Shown: positions 1-6,644, numbered from the stretch's first letter. The stretch is 8,764 bases of DNA from an uncultured Alcaligenaceae bacterium (GCA_937897265.1 CALCPT010000331.1:1-8764); one strand, 5' to 3'. Notes: generated by a model not told the origin, from the letters alone. Numbers and translations: made by a program.

Positions 1-320
1 CAGGGCTTACCGTCGCGTTGACCAAAGGTCACCGAAGCGGTCTCAAGACGCACTGCACCGTCAACCGGATAAGTATCGCTGAAATACACCGCGTGGGCAG
101 AGGTTTTTGCCAAGGCGGGCATCACATACGAAAACGGTTCGAAGCCCCCACCTTGCATGCGAAACGTCGCACACTGGGCCCCAATGCCCTGCATCGACTG
201 GGCTACCGCTTGCATCAAGGTCATGCGCGCGGGTAGCTCAAGTTCAAAAGGCTCAAGCTCAACTTGCTGCGCCGCAATGCGCTGTGGGCTTGGCTGCCCT
301 GGATGTTGAATACTACGCAT
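1..320 (-). CDS. DUF296 / PPC-domain protein, C-terminus cut by the window edge
   Basis: An open frame runs from an ATG at 318-320 leftwards off the window; 106 residues are visible. It begins MRSIQHPGQPSP and carries MQGGGFEPFSYVMPAL (about 55-70), then HAVYFSDTYP (76-85) and VTFGQRDGKP at the cut. This pattern is what I know from bacterial DUF296 (plant- and prokaryote-conserved, PPC) domain proteins, small cytoplasmic proteins of unresolved function, sometimes annotated as DNA-binding. An in-frame ATG at 363-365 would add 15 residues, but it lies inside the predicted -10 box (TATGAT on the minus strand) and has no ribosome site. The 320 start has AGGG eight bases upstream and matches the usual MRSI-type N-terminus. 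The gene is divergent from the MFS transporter and shares a 121-base regulatory gap with it. The family call is fairly sure; the function is unknown. Confidence 0.72.
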   Translation of the reverse strand, partial: MRSIQHPGQPSPQRIAAQQVELEPFELELPARMTLMQAVAQSMQGIGAQCATFRMQGGGFEPFSYVMPALAKTSAHAVYFSDTYPVDGAVRLETASVTFGQRDGKP

Positions 321-360
321 CAAACGTGCCCTATGGTGTTGTGAAGCAACAAAGGCTTTG

Positions 361-389
361 ATCATAGGGGATTGGCGAACGAATGCCAA
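361..389 (-). promoter_or_regulatory. Sigma70-type promoter for the DUF296 gene
   Basis: On the minus strand TTGGCA (plus 384-389) and TATGAT (plus 361-366) are separated by exactly 17 bases, each matching the consensus at five of six positions. Transcription would start near 354, leaving a leader of about 34 bases before the ATG at 320. This supports 320 as the start of the gene. Confidence 0.6.
372..389. promoter_or_regulatory. Putative operator: TTGGC-N8-GCCAA dyad between divergent genes
   Basis: TTGGCGAACGAATGCCAA is a dyad with perfect 5-bp arms. Its centre (380.5) is equidistant, 60.5 bases, from the first bases of the DUF296 gene (320) and the MFS gene (441). It covers the -35 box and part of the spacer of the minus-strand promoter. 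That placement fits a repressor or shared regulator of both genes. The regulator is not in the window, and 5-bp arms alone are weak evidence. Confidence 0.35.
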
Positions 390-440
390 CTCTGCGCATG
401 GTAAGGTATTGGTTGAAGTCGCCATTCTGATTGCTCACAA

Positions 441-1619
441 ATGAAAAGCTTTGCCCCTTCTGCCATGATGTTAAGCGTCGCCGTTGTGTCGGCGCTGGTG
501 CTGAATGCAGTGCCTATTCTGGCACCGGTGGCTGCCGAAGCACTATCCTTCTCTCCTGAGTGGATCGGCTATTTCATCTCGATTGTGTACGTTGCAGGGA
601 TGATCGCTGCGCTCGTGTCCGGCAACTTTATTATTAGGTTTGGCGCCATCCGCATCAGCCAGCTTGGATTGGCCTTGTGCTCTCTAGGCTTGGCGTTAGT
701 GGCCAGTGGCAATCTCACACTGATTGTGCTGGGCGCCGTGATTATGGGGATTGGCTACGGCCCAATCTCGCCTGCAAGTTCGCATGTTTTAGGGCGCACC
801 ACTTCACCTGAGCGACGCAGTCTAGCGTTCTCGATTCGGCAAACAGGCAACCCAATCGCTGGCTTTTTAGCGGGTTTAGCGATCCCTGTTTTGGTCGTGG
901 TGACCGGTTGGCAGATCACCTTGTTTTTAGTGGCAGCGTTAACCATCGTTTTTATTTGGGTGGCTGAGCCGTTTCGCCGAGAGCTCGACAGCGATCGCCT
1001 TGCCACAAGCCCTTTCTCGTTATCGCAAATCACACAGCCGATTAAGCTTGTATTTATGAATCGTGACTTGCGTGAACTTGGGATTGTGTCGTTTGTGTTT
1101 TGCGGCTTGCAGATGATTCTGACAAGCTATCTAGTCACCTATCTCACCCTTGAGATCGACATATCTTTTGTGGCTGCGGGGTTTGTACTTGCCATGACAC
1201 AACTCGTCAGCGTGTTTGCGCGCGTGTTTTGGGGCTGGGTTGCAGACCGCTTTTTATCGCCACGTAAAGTGATGGTCATCCTTGGGATAACGATGGCGAC
1301 CTGCGCGGTACTCACTGGCATCCTGACCTCGACCTGGTCTTACGGCATGATTATGTTGTTAATGGTCATTTTTGGGGCCTCTGCGATTGGCTGGAACGGG
1401 GTCTACATGGCAGAAGTCGCCCGAGTATCGCCACCCGGCATGATCGCCTCAACCACTGGGGCATCGCTGTTTTTTACCTATCTGGGCGGCATTGTGTGCC
1501 CGTCGGGCTTCGCCTTTGTGATCATGACCACCGGAAGCTATCACTATGGCTTTATTATTTTTGGCTTGCTGGCGCTGGTCGCGAGTCTGAATCTACTTTT
1601 TAGTAAAAAGCAGCATTAA
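441..1619 (+). CDS. MFS transporter, 12 transmembrane helices
   Basis: This 392-residue integral membrane protein is of normal length for a 12-helix major facilitator. Helix 1 spans about 10-32 and helix 2 about 41-60. The loop between helices 2 and 3 has a degenerate MFS motif A, GNFIIRFGAIRI (61-72). SIRQTGNPIAGF (131-142), before helix 5, resembles the 'S-[IK]-x-Q-T-G-P/N' signature common in cyanate/organic-acid type MFS carriers. A polar central loop (about 175-205) separates the two six-helix halves. The second half repeats the pattern, with FWGWVADRFLSPRKV as its motif A. The substrate cannot be read from sequence; a small organic anion is a guess. No clear ribosome site precedes the ATG at 441. 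The codons at residues 9 and 10 are ATG too, but using them would trim the N-terminus close to helix 1. It is divergent from DUF296 and is followed by a 273-base gap, so it is probably monocistronic. Confidence 0.85.
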   Translation: MKSFAPSAMMLSVAVVSALVLNAVPILAPVAAEALSFSPEWIGYFISIVYVAGMIAALVSGNFIIRFGAIRISQLGLALCSLGLALVASGNLTLIVLGAVIMGIGYGPISPASSHVLGRTTSPERRSLAFSIRQTGNPIAGFLAGLAIPVLVVVTGWQITLFLVAALTIVFIWVAEPFRRELDSDRLATSPFSLSQITQPIKLVFMNRDLRELGIVSFVFCGLQMILTSYLVTYLTLEIDISFVAAGFVLAMTQLVSVFARVFWGWVADRFLSPRKVMVILGITMATCAVLTGILTSTWSYGMIMLLMVIFGASAIGWNGVYMAEVARVSPPGMIASTTGASLFFTYLGGIVCPSGFAFVIMTTGSYHYGFIIFGLLALVASLNLLFSKKQH

Positions 1620-1649
1620 TGTTTGATGCGTCTGAAAACGCAGTGCTGC
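1610..1649 (+). terminator. Nested hairpin over the MFS stop codon, without a T tract
   Basis: GCAGCA (1610-1615) pairs with TGCTGC (1644-1649), and inside it TGCGT (1627-1631) pairs with ACGCA (1638-1642) around a six-base loop. The inner and outer stems are joined by an 11-base bulge on the left and one base on the right. It could slow RNA decay or end transcription of the transporter, but there is no run of T after it, so it is not a standard intrinsic terminator. Confidence 0.25.
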
Positions 1650-1749
1650 GCTGGTTTATAGCTGAGCAATAACTTAGGCAAAAGACCTACTTTAGCTAGT
1701 CAATCGCAAGGTCCATAGGTGCATCTCGGCCATGAATTAAGAATCATTT

Positions 1750-1780
1750 TTTCAGTTCTGGCGGTTAAAACTGGCTGAAA
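1750..1780. promoter_or_regulatory. Inverted repeat upstream of the ACAD operon
   Basis: TTTCAG (1750-1755) and CTGAAA (1775-1780) form perfect 6-bp arms about 25 bases centre to centre. A competing pairing, CAGTT with AACTG, lies in the same stretch. It is about 70-100 bases upstream of the predicted start of transcription, a range used by activators. It may be a distal regulator site or chance. Confidence 0.22.
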
Positions 1781-1809
1781 TCATCAACAAAACATCACCT
1801 CGCCCGAGA

Positions 1810-1851
1810 CTTGCTCAAAATCAAAGCAAGATTCGCTGAAATTGCGATAAT
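1810..1851 (+). promoter_or_regulatory. Extended -10 promoter with overlapping dyad for the ACAD-SDR-kinase operon
   Basis: TGC-GATAAT (1843-1851) is an extended -10 element, with a predicted start near 1858 and a leader of about 35 bases. There is no good -35 box at the right distance (AAAGCA at 17 bases). Instead the -35 zone carries a perfect 6-bp inverted repeat, CTTGCT (1810-1815) and AGCAAG (1825-1830), with nine bases between. The layout fits an activator- or repressor-controlled promoter. The ribosome site is AGGA at 1880-1883, nine bases before the ATG at 1893. Confidence 0.42.
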
Positions 1852-1892
1852 AGCGGCTGGTTTCATCGATTTAGCGACTAGGACATCCCTTC

Positions 1893-3065
1893 ATGGATTT
1901 TTCACTGACCCCGGCGCAGCTTGAGCTGCAACAGCGCACGCGCAGTTTCATTGCCGACAAAATCATTCCGTTTGAAAAAGACCCACGCGCAACAGCGCAT
2001 GGTCCGACACCAGAATTGCGCGCTGAGCTCGTTGAACTTGCCCGTTCGGCTGGATTGTTGACCCCACACGCCTCGGTCGAGTTAGGTGGCATGGGTTTGA
2101 GTCACGTTGATAAAGCCATCGTATTTGAAGAGGCCGGCTATTCAACGCTCGGCCCCACCGCCATGAACATCCATGCGCCCGACGAAGGCAATATCCATTT
2201 GATGGAAATCGTTGCCACTGAGGCGCAAAAAGATCGTTGGTTGCGCCCACAAGTGCAAGGTTTGACGCGTTCGTGCTTTGCCATGACCGAGCCCGCACCC
2301 GGTGCAGGCGCTGACCCTGGCATGATGATGACCACCGCCGTCAAAGACGGTGATGATTATGTGATCAACGGCAATAAGTGGTTTATCACTGGTGCTGAAG
2401 GCGCCACCTATTGCATCATCATGGCCAAGATGGAAGACGGCTCGGCCACCATGTTTTTAAGCGATATGAACCGCGAAGGGATTTCGATCACTCGCCAGAT
2501 GGACGCAATGGACAGCTGCTTTGCTGGCGGCCACTGTGTGATGAAGTTTGAAAATGTTCGTGTGCCCGCAACAGATGTCTTGGGTGAAATCGGCCGCGGC
2601 TTTAAGTACGCGCAAATTCGTTTGGCGCCTGCGCGCTTAACACACTGCATGCGCTGGTTAGGCCAGGCACGTCGCGCGCATGACATCGCTACGCAATACG
2701 CCCGCACCCGCGAAGCCTTTGGTCGCATCTTAGGCAAACACGAAGGCGTTGGTTTTATGTTGGCCGATAACGACATGGATCTACAAACGGCACGCCTGCA
2801 TATTGCACACACCGCATGGCTGTTAGATCAAGGCCATAACGGTAACTTTGAATCGAGCCGCGCCAAAGTCACGTGCTCTGAGGCCGAGTGGCGTGTGATT
2901 GATCGTTGCGTGCAAATCTTAGGTGGACAAGGCGTCACAGGCGAAACCATTGTGATGCGCATCTTTATGGATATGCGTGGCTTTAGGATTTATGACGGCC
3001 CAAGCGAAGTGCATCGCTGGAGCATGGCACGCAAGATTATCGACGGCTTGGGGAAAACAGCGTGA
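1893..3065 (+). CDS. Acyl-CoA dehydrogenase, ACAD10/11 (LvaC)-like
   Basis: This 390-residue flavoprotein has the full ACAD layout: an N-terminal helical domain (about 1-120), a middle beta domain with a degenerate FAD/substrate signature CFAMTEPAPGAGADP (128-142) and NGNKWFITGAEGATY, then the C-terminal helical domain. PROSITE-type signature 2 is intact from Q341 (QILGGQGVTGE) to D360. Where medium-chain ACADs have the catalytic Glu in 'YEGT', this protein has Y367-D368-G-P-S-E-V-H-R. The 'DGP-x-E-V-H' form is characteristic of the ACAD10/ACAD11 branch. Known members of that branch act after a kinase on phosphorylated 4-hydroxyacyl-CoA rather than doing plain alpha-beta desaturation. It is the first gene of a tight operon with an SDR and an APH-type kinase, and its TGA overlaps the GTG start of the SDR. 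The ACAD family call is near certain; the 4-phosphoacyl-CoA role is inferred from subfamily and neighbours. Confidence 0.92.
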   Translation: MDFSLTPAQLELQQRTRSFIADKIIPFEKDPRATAHGPTPELRAELVELARSAGLLTPHASVELGGMGLSHVDKAIVFEEAGYSTLGPTAMNIHAPDEGNIHLMEIVATEAQKDRWLRPQVQGLTRSCFAMTEPAPGAGADPGMMMTTAVKDGDDYVINGNKWFITGAEGATYCIIMAKMEDGSATMFLSDMNREGISITRQMDAMDSCFAGGHCVMKFENVRVPATDVLGEIGRGFKYAQIRLAPARLTHCMRWLGQARRAHDIATQYARTREAFGRILGKHEGVGFMLADNDMDLQTARLHIAHTAWLLDQGHNGNFESSRAKVTCSEAEWRVIDRCVQILGGQGVTGETIVMRIFMDMRGFRIYDGPSEVHRWSMARKIIDGLGKTA

Positions 3066-3838
3066 GTCAAGTGTTAGACATGTTTAGTTTGAAAGGCCAC
3101 GTGGCACTTGTGACTGGTGCCTCAAGTGGGATTGGCCATCATCTTGCCCATACCATGGCAAAAGCCGGTGCGCACGTGATCGTGGCGGCGCGCCGTGCCG
3201 ATAAACTCGCGACGCTTGTTGCTGAGCTTCAGGCCATTGGCGCAACAGCCGACGCCGTCTCGTTAGATGTCACCAGCCAAGCCAGTGTTAAAGCCTGCTT
3301 TGATCAGATCGAAGCGGTTGCAGGCGTGGCAGACATCATCATCAGCAATGCAGGCACCACCGTTGCCAAGCCCGCGCTTGAGCAAACCGAAGAAGACTGG
3401 GACAGCGTGTTAGATACAAATCTAAAAGGTTGCTGGATGGTCGATACCGAAGCCGCGCGACGTTTGGTCAAGGTCAAAAAGCCCGGCAGCATTATTAATA
3501 TCTCGTCGATTTTGGGCGCGCGCGTGGCAGGTGCGGTGGTCGGGTATTCGGCTTCTAAAGCCGGTGTCATCCAATTTACAAAATCACTTGCGCTTGAATT
3601 TGCTCGCTACGGGATTCGCGTTAATGCGTTGTTACCTGGCTACGTGATCACTGATTTGAATCGTGAGTTTTTATTAAGCGAACCAGGGCAAAAGCTGATG
3701 GCTCGCGTGCCCTCGCGCCGGTTTTCTGAATTGTCGGATATGGATGGCCCAGTGCTGCTGCTGGCCTCTGACGCTGGGCGCGCGATGACGGGTGCTTCAG
3801 TGACGGTTGACTGGGGTCACTCAGTGAGTTCGTTATGA
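3062..3838 (+). CDS. Short-chain dehydrogenase/reductase (SDR), LvaD-like position in operon
   Basis: This 258-residue classical SDR is cytosolic. Visible motifs are the cofactor loop TGASSGIG (18-25), D69-V70 for adenine contact, NAG (96-98), N120, catalytic S149 and Y162-S-A-S-K166. The paired R44-R45 after the second beta strand suggests NADP(H) preference. The C-terminus (GPVLLLASDAGRAMTGASVTVDWGHS) is the standard SDR end. The start is GTG at 3062-3064 inside GTGA, with a ribosome site GGGGA at 3050-3054. The 4-bp overlap with the ACAD implies translational coupling. In the P. putida levulinate pathway, a neighbouring SDR (LvaD) reduces the 4-oxoacyl-CoA to the 4-hydroxyacyl-CoA that is then phosphorylated, and the same role is a reasonable hypothesis here. 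An alternative is a 3-hydroxyacyl-CoA dehydrogenase acting on the product. Confidence 0.9.
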   Translation: MSQVLDMFSLKGHVALVTGASSGIGHHLAHTMAKAGAHVIVAARRADKLATLVAELQAIGATADAVSLDVTSQASVKACFDQIEAVAGVADIIISNAGTTVAKPALEQTEEDWDSVLDTNLKGCWMVDTEAARRLVKVKKPGSIINISSILGARVAGAVVGYSASKAGVIQFTKSLALEFARYGIRVNALLPGYVITDLNREFLLSEPGQKLMARVPSRRFSELSDMDGPVLLLASDAGRAMTGASVTVDWGHSVSSL

Positions 3839-4980
3839 GTGGAGCTGGTTCGCAAAATACAGGTGGTGCTAGCGCACCATCTGGTAGCGATGCTCAATCA
3901 GCGAGCAAGGCGACCGCTGGCGTTCAAAGCGTGGCGCATAAAGACGGCGGGGCTGCACCCTTTGACTCAGCCGTACTTGCTGACTGGATGCACCGCCAAG
4001 GCTTTTTAGATCGCTCTGCTCTTGCGGTAAAGCCTTTAACCGGTGGTCAGTCAAACCCGACCTTTCTGTTAACCAGTGGTGCGCAACAATTTGTCTTGCG
4101 CAAAAAGCCGCCGGGGGTGTTGTTGCCTTCGGCCCACGCGGTTGATCGCGAATATCGCGTCATGCAAGCCTTGCAAGGCAGCGACGTACCGGTACCAAAG
4201 CTTTACGCCTATAGCGAAGATTTGAACATTGTCGGCACGCCGTTTTATTTGATGGAATTTTTAAACGGACGAGTGATTGTCGATCAATCACTGCCAGGTT
4301 TTACTCCCGCTGAACGTGGCGCCATTTATACCGACATGAATCGTGTCATGGCCGCATTACATAAAGTCGATGTCAACGCCGTAGGGCTTGAAACCTTTGG
4401 CCGCGCCGGCAATTATTTTGGCCGTCAAATCGCCCGCTGGAGCCGTCAATATCAAGAGTCGCGCAGCGAAGACATCAGCGCTCTTGAATCGTTAATCGAG
4501 TGGTTGCCAGCTCATATCCCAGAGGGTGATCAAACCACTATCGTACATGGCGACTATCGTTTAGATAATTTAGTGCTGCACCCCACCGAGCCTCGCGCCA
4601 TTGGCTTGCTCGACTGGGAGCTCGCCACACTAGGCCACCCGATGGCTGACTTTGCTTATCACTGCATGAGTTGGCACATCCCCGCCTCGTTGTGGCGCGG
4701 CATTGGCGGCTTAGATTTAAAAGCGTTAGGCATCCCCAGCGAAGCTGACTACATCAAACAATATGGCGCCGCAACAGGGTTTGAAGGTATCGAGCACTGG
4801 GATTTTTACATCGCGTATAACCTGTTTAGAATCGCCGCGATTTTGCAAGGGATTGCGCGTCGAGCGCAAGATGGTACGGCTGCGGCGAGTGACGCGATTG
4901 AGACCGGTAGCAAAGCGAAGCCGCTGGCTGAGATTGGTTGGAAGTATGCACAGCGGTATGAGGCTAGTCGCAAGCGGTGA
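3835..4980 (+). CDS. APH-fold phosphotransferase, LvaA / ACAD11 kinase-domain-like
   Basis: This 381-residue protein has an aminoglycoside-phosphotransferase fold. Residues 1-42 are a low-complexity Ser/Gly/Ala tail, probably disordered. The kinase follows: nucleotide loop LTGGQSNPTF (68-77), ATP-contacting lysine in VLRKKP (K90 or K91), Brenner motif H238-G-D240-Y-R-L-D-N245 with D240 as catalytic base, and metal-binding D260 in LLDWELATLGHP. In mammals this domain is fused to an ACAD (ACAD10/11); here the two are separate neighbours, which supports one shared pathway. The predicted job is ATP-dependent phosphorylation of a hydroxyacyl-CoA. In P. putida, LvaA is reported to work with a small partner, LvaB, not seen here. 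The start ATG sits in an ATGA overlap with the SDR stop, without a clear ribosome site, so coupling is likely. Antibiotic resistance is unlikely given the context. Confidence 0.88.
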   Translation: MSGAGSQNTGGASAPSGSDAQSASKATAGVQSVAHKDGGAAPFDSAVLADWMHRQGFLDRSALAVKPLTGGQSNPTFLLTSGAQQFVLRKKPPGVLLPSAHAVDREYRVMQALQGSDVPVPKLYAYSEDLNIVGTPFYLMEFLNGRVIVDQSLPGFTPAERGAIYTDMNRVMAALHKVDVNAVGLETFGRAGNYFGRQIARWSRQYQESRSEDISALESLIEWLPAHIPEGDQTTIVHGDYRLDNLVLHPTEPRAIGLLDWELATLGHPMADFAYHCMSWHIPASLWRGIGGLDLKALGIPSEADYIKQYGAATGFEGIEHWDFYIAYNLFRIAAILQGIARRAQDGTAAASDAIETGSKAKPLAEIGWKYAQRYEASRKR

Positions 4981-4995
4981 TGGCGTATTACGGAA

Positions 4996-5104
4996 TAAAT
5001 GTGTAAGCAGTACTAAATATGTAGTCTGCGCTTAATGTTTAAGTCAGCACTAAATATGTAATAAGCGTTCAATGTGTAGTCAGCATTTAATCGGTAATAG
5101 ATAG
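4996..5104 (+). repeat. Array of six degenerate 18-bp tandem repeats
   Basis: Contiguous head-to-tail units lie at 4996-5013, 5014-5031, 5032-5050 (19 bp, one extra base), 5051-5068, 5069-5086 and 5087-5104. The consensus is TAAATRTGTAGTCAGCAC. Columns 1, 3, 4, 5, 9 and 10 are identical in all six units. A diverged seventh copy, CAAGTGTGTACAAACACC, follows in phase at 5105-5122. The array starts 16 bases after the kinase stop and ends just upstream of the aldolase ribosome site. It is AT-rich and every frame across it is closed, so it is not coding. It could be a chain of binding sites, a decayed minisatellite or an iteron-like element; 18 bp is not a whole number of helical turns. Confidence 0.8.
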
Positions 5105-5145
5105 CAAGTGTGTACAAACACCAGTGCACAAACACGAAACGATTT

Positions 5146-5150
5146 AGGAA
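5146..5150 (+). promoter_or_regulatory. Ribosome binding site of the aldolase gene
   Basis: AGGAA lies six bases before the ATG at 5157 and supports that start. I see no convincing sigma70 promoter in 4981-5145; ACAAACAC occurs twice (5114-5121 and 5128-5135), 14 bases apart. Confidence 0.6.
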
Positions 5151-5156
5151 ACCACT

Positions 5157-6311
5157 ATGACGCATCACCCTTCGATTTCTGAGTCTGGTTTAGGCAATTG
5201 GCACGATGCACCTGCGGTGATTGGTGCGTCGGTTGATGCGATTGATACCCCTGCTCTGTTGATCGAGCTTGATGCGTTTGAGCGTAACCTTGCTGAGGTA
5301 CATGCAGTTATTCAAACCGCTGGCATCGCGGTGCGCTCGCATGGCAAGGCGCACAAGTGTCCTGACATCGCGTTACGTCAGATTCACGCAGGGGCGGTTG
5401 GAATTTGCGTACAAAAGGCGAGCGAAGCTGAAGCCTTTATCGAAGTGGGTGTCAAAAATATTTTGATCACGAACCAAGTGGTCGGTGTTCGCAAGGTTGA
5501 GCGCGTGGCACGTCTTGCTGCGCATGCCCACATGGGGTTATGTGTAGATAACATCGTACAAGTGCATCAGATTGGCGCTGCGGCCAGACGCCATCGCGTG
5601 GCCATTGATGTGTACATTGAACAAGACGTAGGCGGCGCGCGTTGTGGTGTCACAACCAATGCTGCCGCCATTGAACTGGCCGAAGCAATTGCTACCTATT
5701 CGCCCTCGTTAGTGTTTGCTGGTTTACAAGCCTACTACGGCCCCGCGCAACACATGCGCAAACCCGAAGAGCGCCTGCAAGCCATCCGGTCAGCCTGCGA
5801 CAAAGTCAAAGACATGGTCAGCGCACTTAACGCCGCAGGCTTCGAAGTCAATGCCATCACAGGTGGCGGCACCGGCACCTATCCAATCGAAGCTGAATCA
5901 GGTCTGTACACTGAAGTGCAACCAGGCTCATACGTGTTGATGGATAACGATTATCACAAGAACTCGCCAGACGAAGAGGCGCCCGAGTTACTGCCCGTTT
6001 TACATGCACTTTGCACAGTGATCAGCGTCAGCCCCACCCACGCGGTGCTTGATGGTGGCCTAAAGTGCTTTGCCATGGATTCAGGCCTGCCACGCATGAC
6101 ACTGCCCGGTTGGTCAGTCAAAGGGATCTCAGACGAGCACACCACCATCATCTCAACACCCGGCACCCCACCGCTCAAAGTCGGCGACAAAGTCAGACTG
6201 ATCCCTGGGCACTGCGACCCAACAGTGAACTTACATGATTGGCTGGTTGCCGTGCGCAATGGCAAGGTCGAAGAGTTATGGCCAGTGTCTGCTCGTGGGG
6301 CTTTGTTTTAG
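5157..6311 (+). CDS. D-threonine aldolase / 3-hydroxyaspartate aldolase-type PLP enzyme (DSD1-like family)
   Basis: This 384-residue, cytosolic fold type III PLP enzyme has an N-terminal alanine-racemase-like barrel and a C-terminal beta domain. IDTPALLIELDAFERNL (29-45) is the family's usual opening. The PLP lysine is probably K64 in RSHGKAHKC (60-68). EQDVGGARCGV and AITGGGTGTYP bind the cofactor phosphate region. In the C-terminal domain PGHCDPTVNLHD holds H352 and D354; a His-x-Asp metal pair is typical of D-threonine and beta-hydroxyaspartate aldolases, whereas D-serine dehydratases have His-x-Cys. The expected reaction is retro-aldol cleavage of a beta-hydroxy-D-amino acid to glycine plus an aldehyde or glyoxylate. 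No other beta-hydroxyaspartate-cycle genes (BhcA, B, D) are nearby, so the substrate stays open. One oddity: family members usually have R-P-H before the PLP lysine, here R-S-H. The stop overlaps the convergent XRE gene by 4 bases. Confidence 0.88.
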   Translation: MTHHPSISESGLGNWHDAPAVIGASVDAIDTPALLIELDAFERNLAEVHAVIQTAGIAVRSHGKAHKCPDIALRQIHAGAVGICVQKASEAEAFIEVGVKNILITNQVVGVRKVERVARLAAHAHMGLCVDNIVQVHQIGAAARRHRVAIDVYIEQDVGGARCGVTTNAAAIELAEAIATYSPSLVFAGLQAYYGPAQHMRKPEERLQAIRSACDKVKDMVSALNAAGFEVNAITGGGTGTYPIEAESGLYTEVQPGSYVLMDNDYHKNSPDEEAPELLPVLHALCTVISVSPTHAVLDGGLKCFAMDSGLPRMTLPGWSVKGISDEHTTIISTPGTPPLKVGDKVRLIPGHCDPTVNLHDWLVAVRNGKVEELWPVSARGALF

Positions 6312-6628
6312 GCCAATACCTGCAAGCCGTGCTTTTTGACAATCGAAAGCAGCTTTAGCGCCATGCCGCTGGGCTTCTTCGCACCAGATTCCCACTTTTG
6401 AACAGTAGATGTACTTGTGTGCAAGTAGCGGGCAAAAATGGGTTGGCTAATCTTGTTGGCGATTCTTAGGCGTTTGATTTGCTCGGCACTTAACGTCGGC
6501 ACGCTAATCAGGCAGCGTTCATCAAACTGTCGCATCGTTTGTTTGTCGATCGCACCGACTTTCAGCAAGGCAGAGGCCGAGGTGTGAACCGACTCAAGAA
6601 TATCGCTTTTGAATGTCTTATTGGTCAT
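6308..6628 (-). CDS. HigA/NadS-like XRE antitoxin, orphan
   Basis: This 106-residue regulator closely resembles the antitoxins encoded after RelE/HigB-type toxins (often annotated as HigA or NadS). The N-terminal half (about 8-40, ILESVHTSASALLKVGAID to MRQFDERCL) is the family's toxin-contact and linker region. The HTH covers about 47-99: LSAEQIKRLR, then SQPIFARYL (61-69) and recognition part TSTSTVQKWESG (71-82), ending KPSGMALKLLSIVKKHGL. In the usual arrangement the toxin gene lies directly upstream and the promoter precedes the toxin. Here the promoter and operator sit about 50 bases from this ATG, with no toxin between or beyond. The gene is therefore either a solitary regulator or the remains of a deleted module. 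Its TAA overlaps the aldolase TAG tail to tail. No good ribosome site is visible before the ATG at 6626-6628. Confidence 0.85.
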   Translation of the reverse strand: MTNKTFKSDILESVHTSASALLKVGAIDKQTMRQFDERCLISVPTLSAEQIKRLRIANKISQPIFARYLHTSTSTVQKWESGAKKPSGMALKLLSIVKKHGLQVLA

Positions 6629-6644
6629 GGCAAATTAAGTTTTC

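Noticed and set aside
3835..4980. APH-family kinase considered as an aminoglycoside resistance gene.
   Set aside because: It is coupled to an ACAD and an SDR and resembles the ACAD11/LvaA kinase type, so a metabolic role is far more likely.
5014..5035. Repeat array considered as a CRISPR array or as coding repeats.
   Set aside because: The units are contiguous without unique spacers, much shorter than CRISPR repeats, no cas genes are present, and stop codons close all frames.
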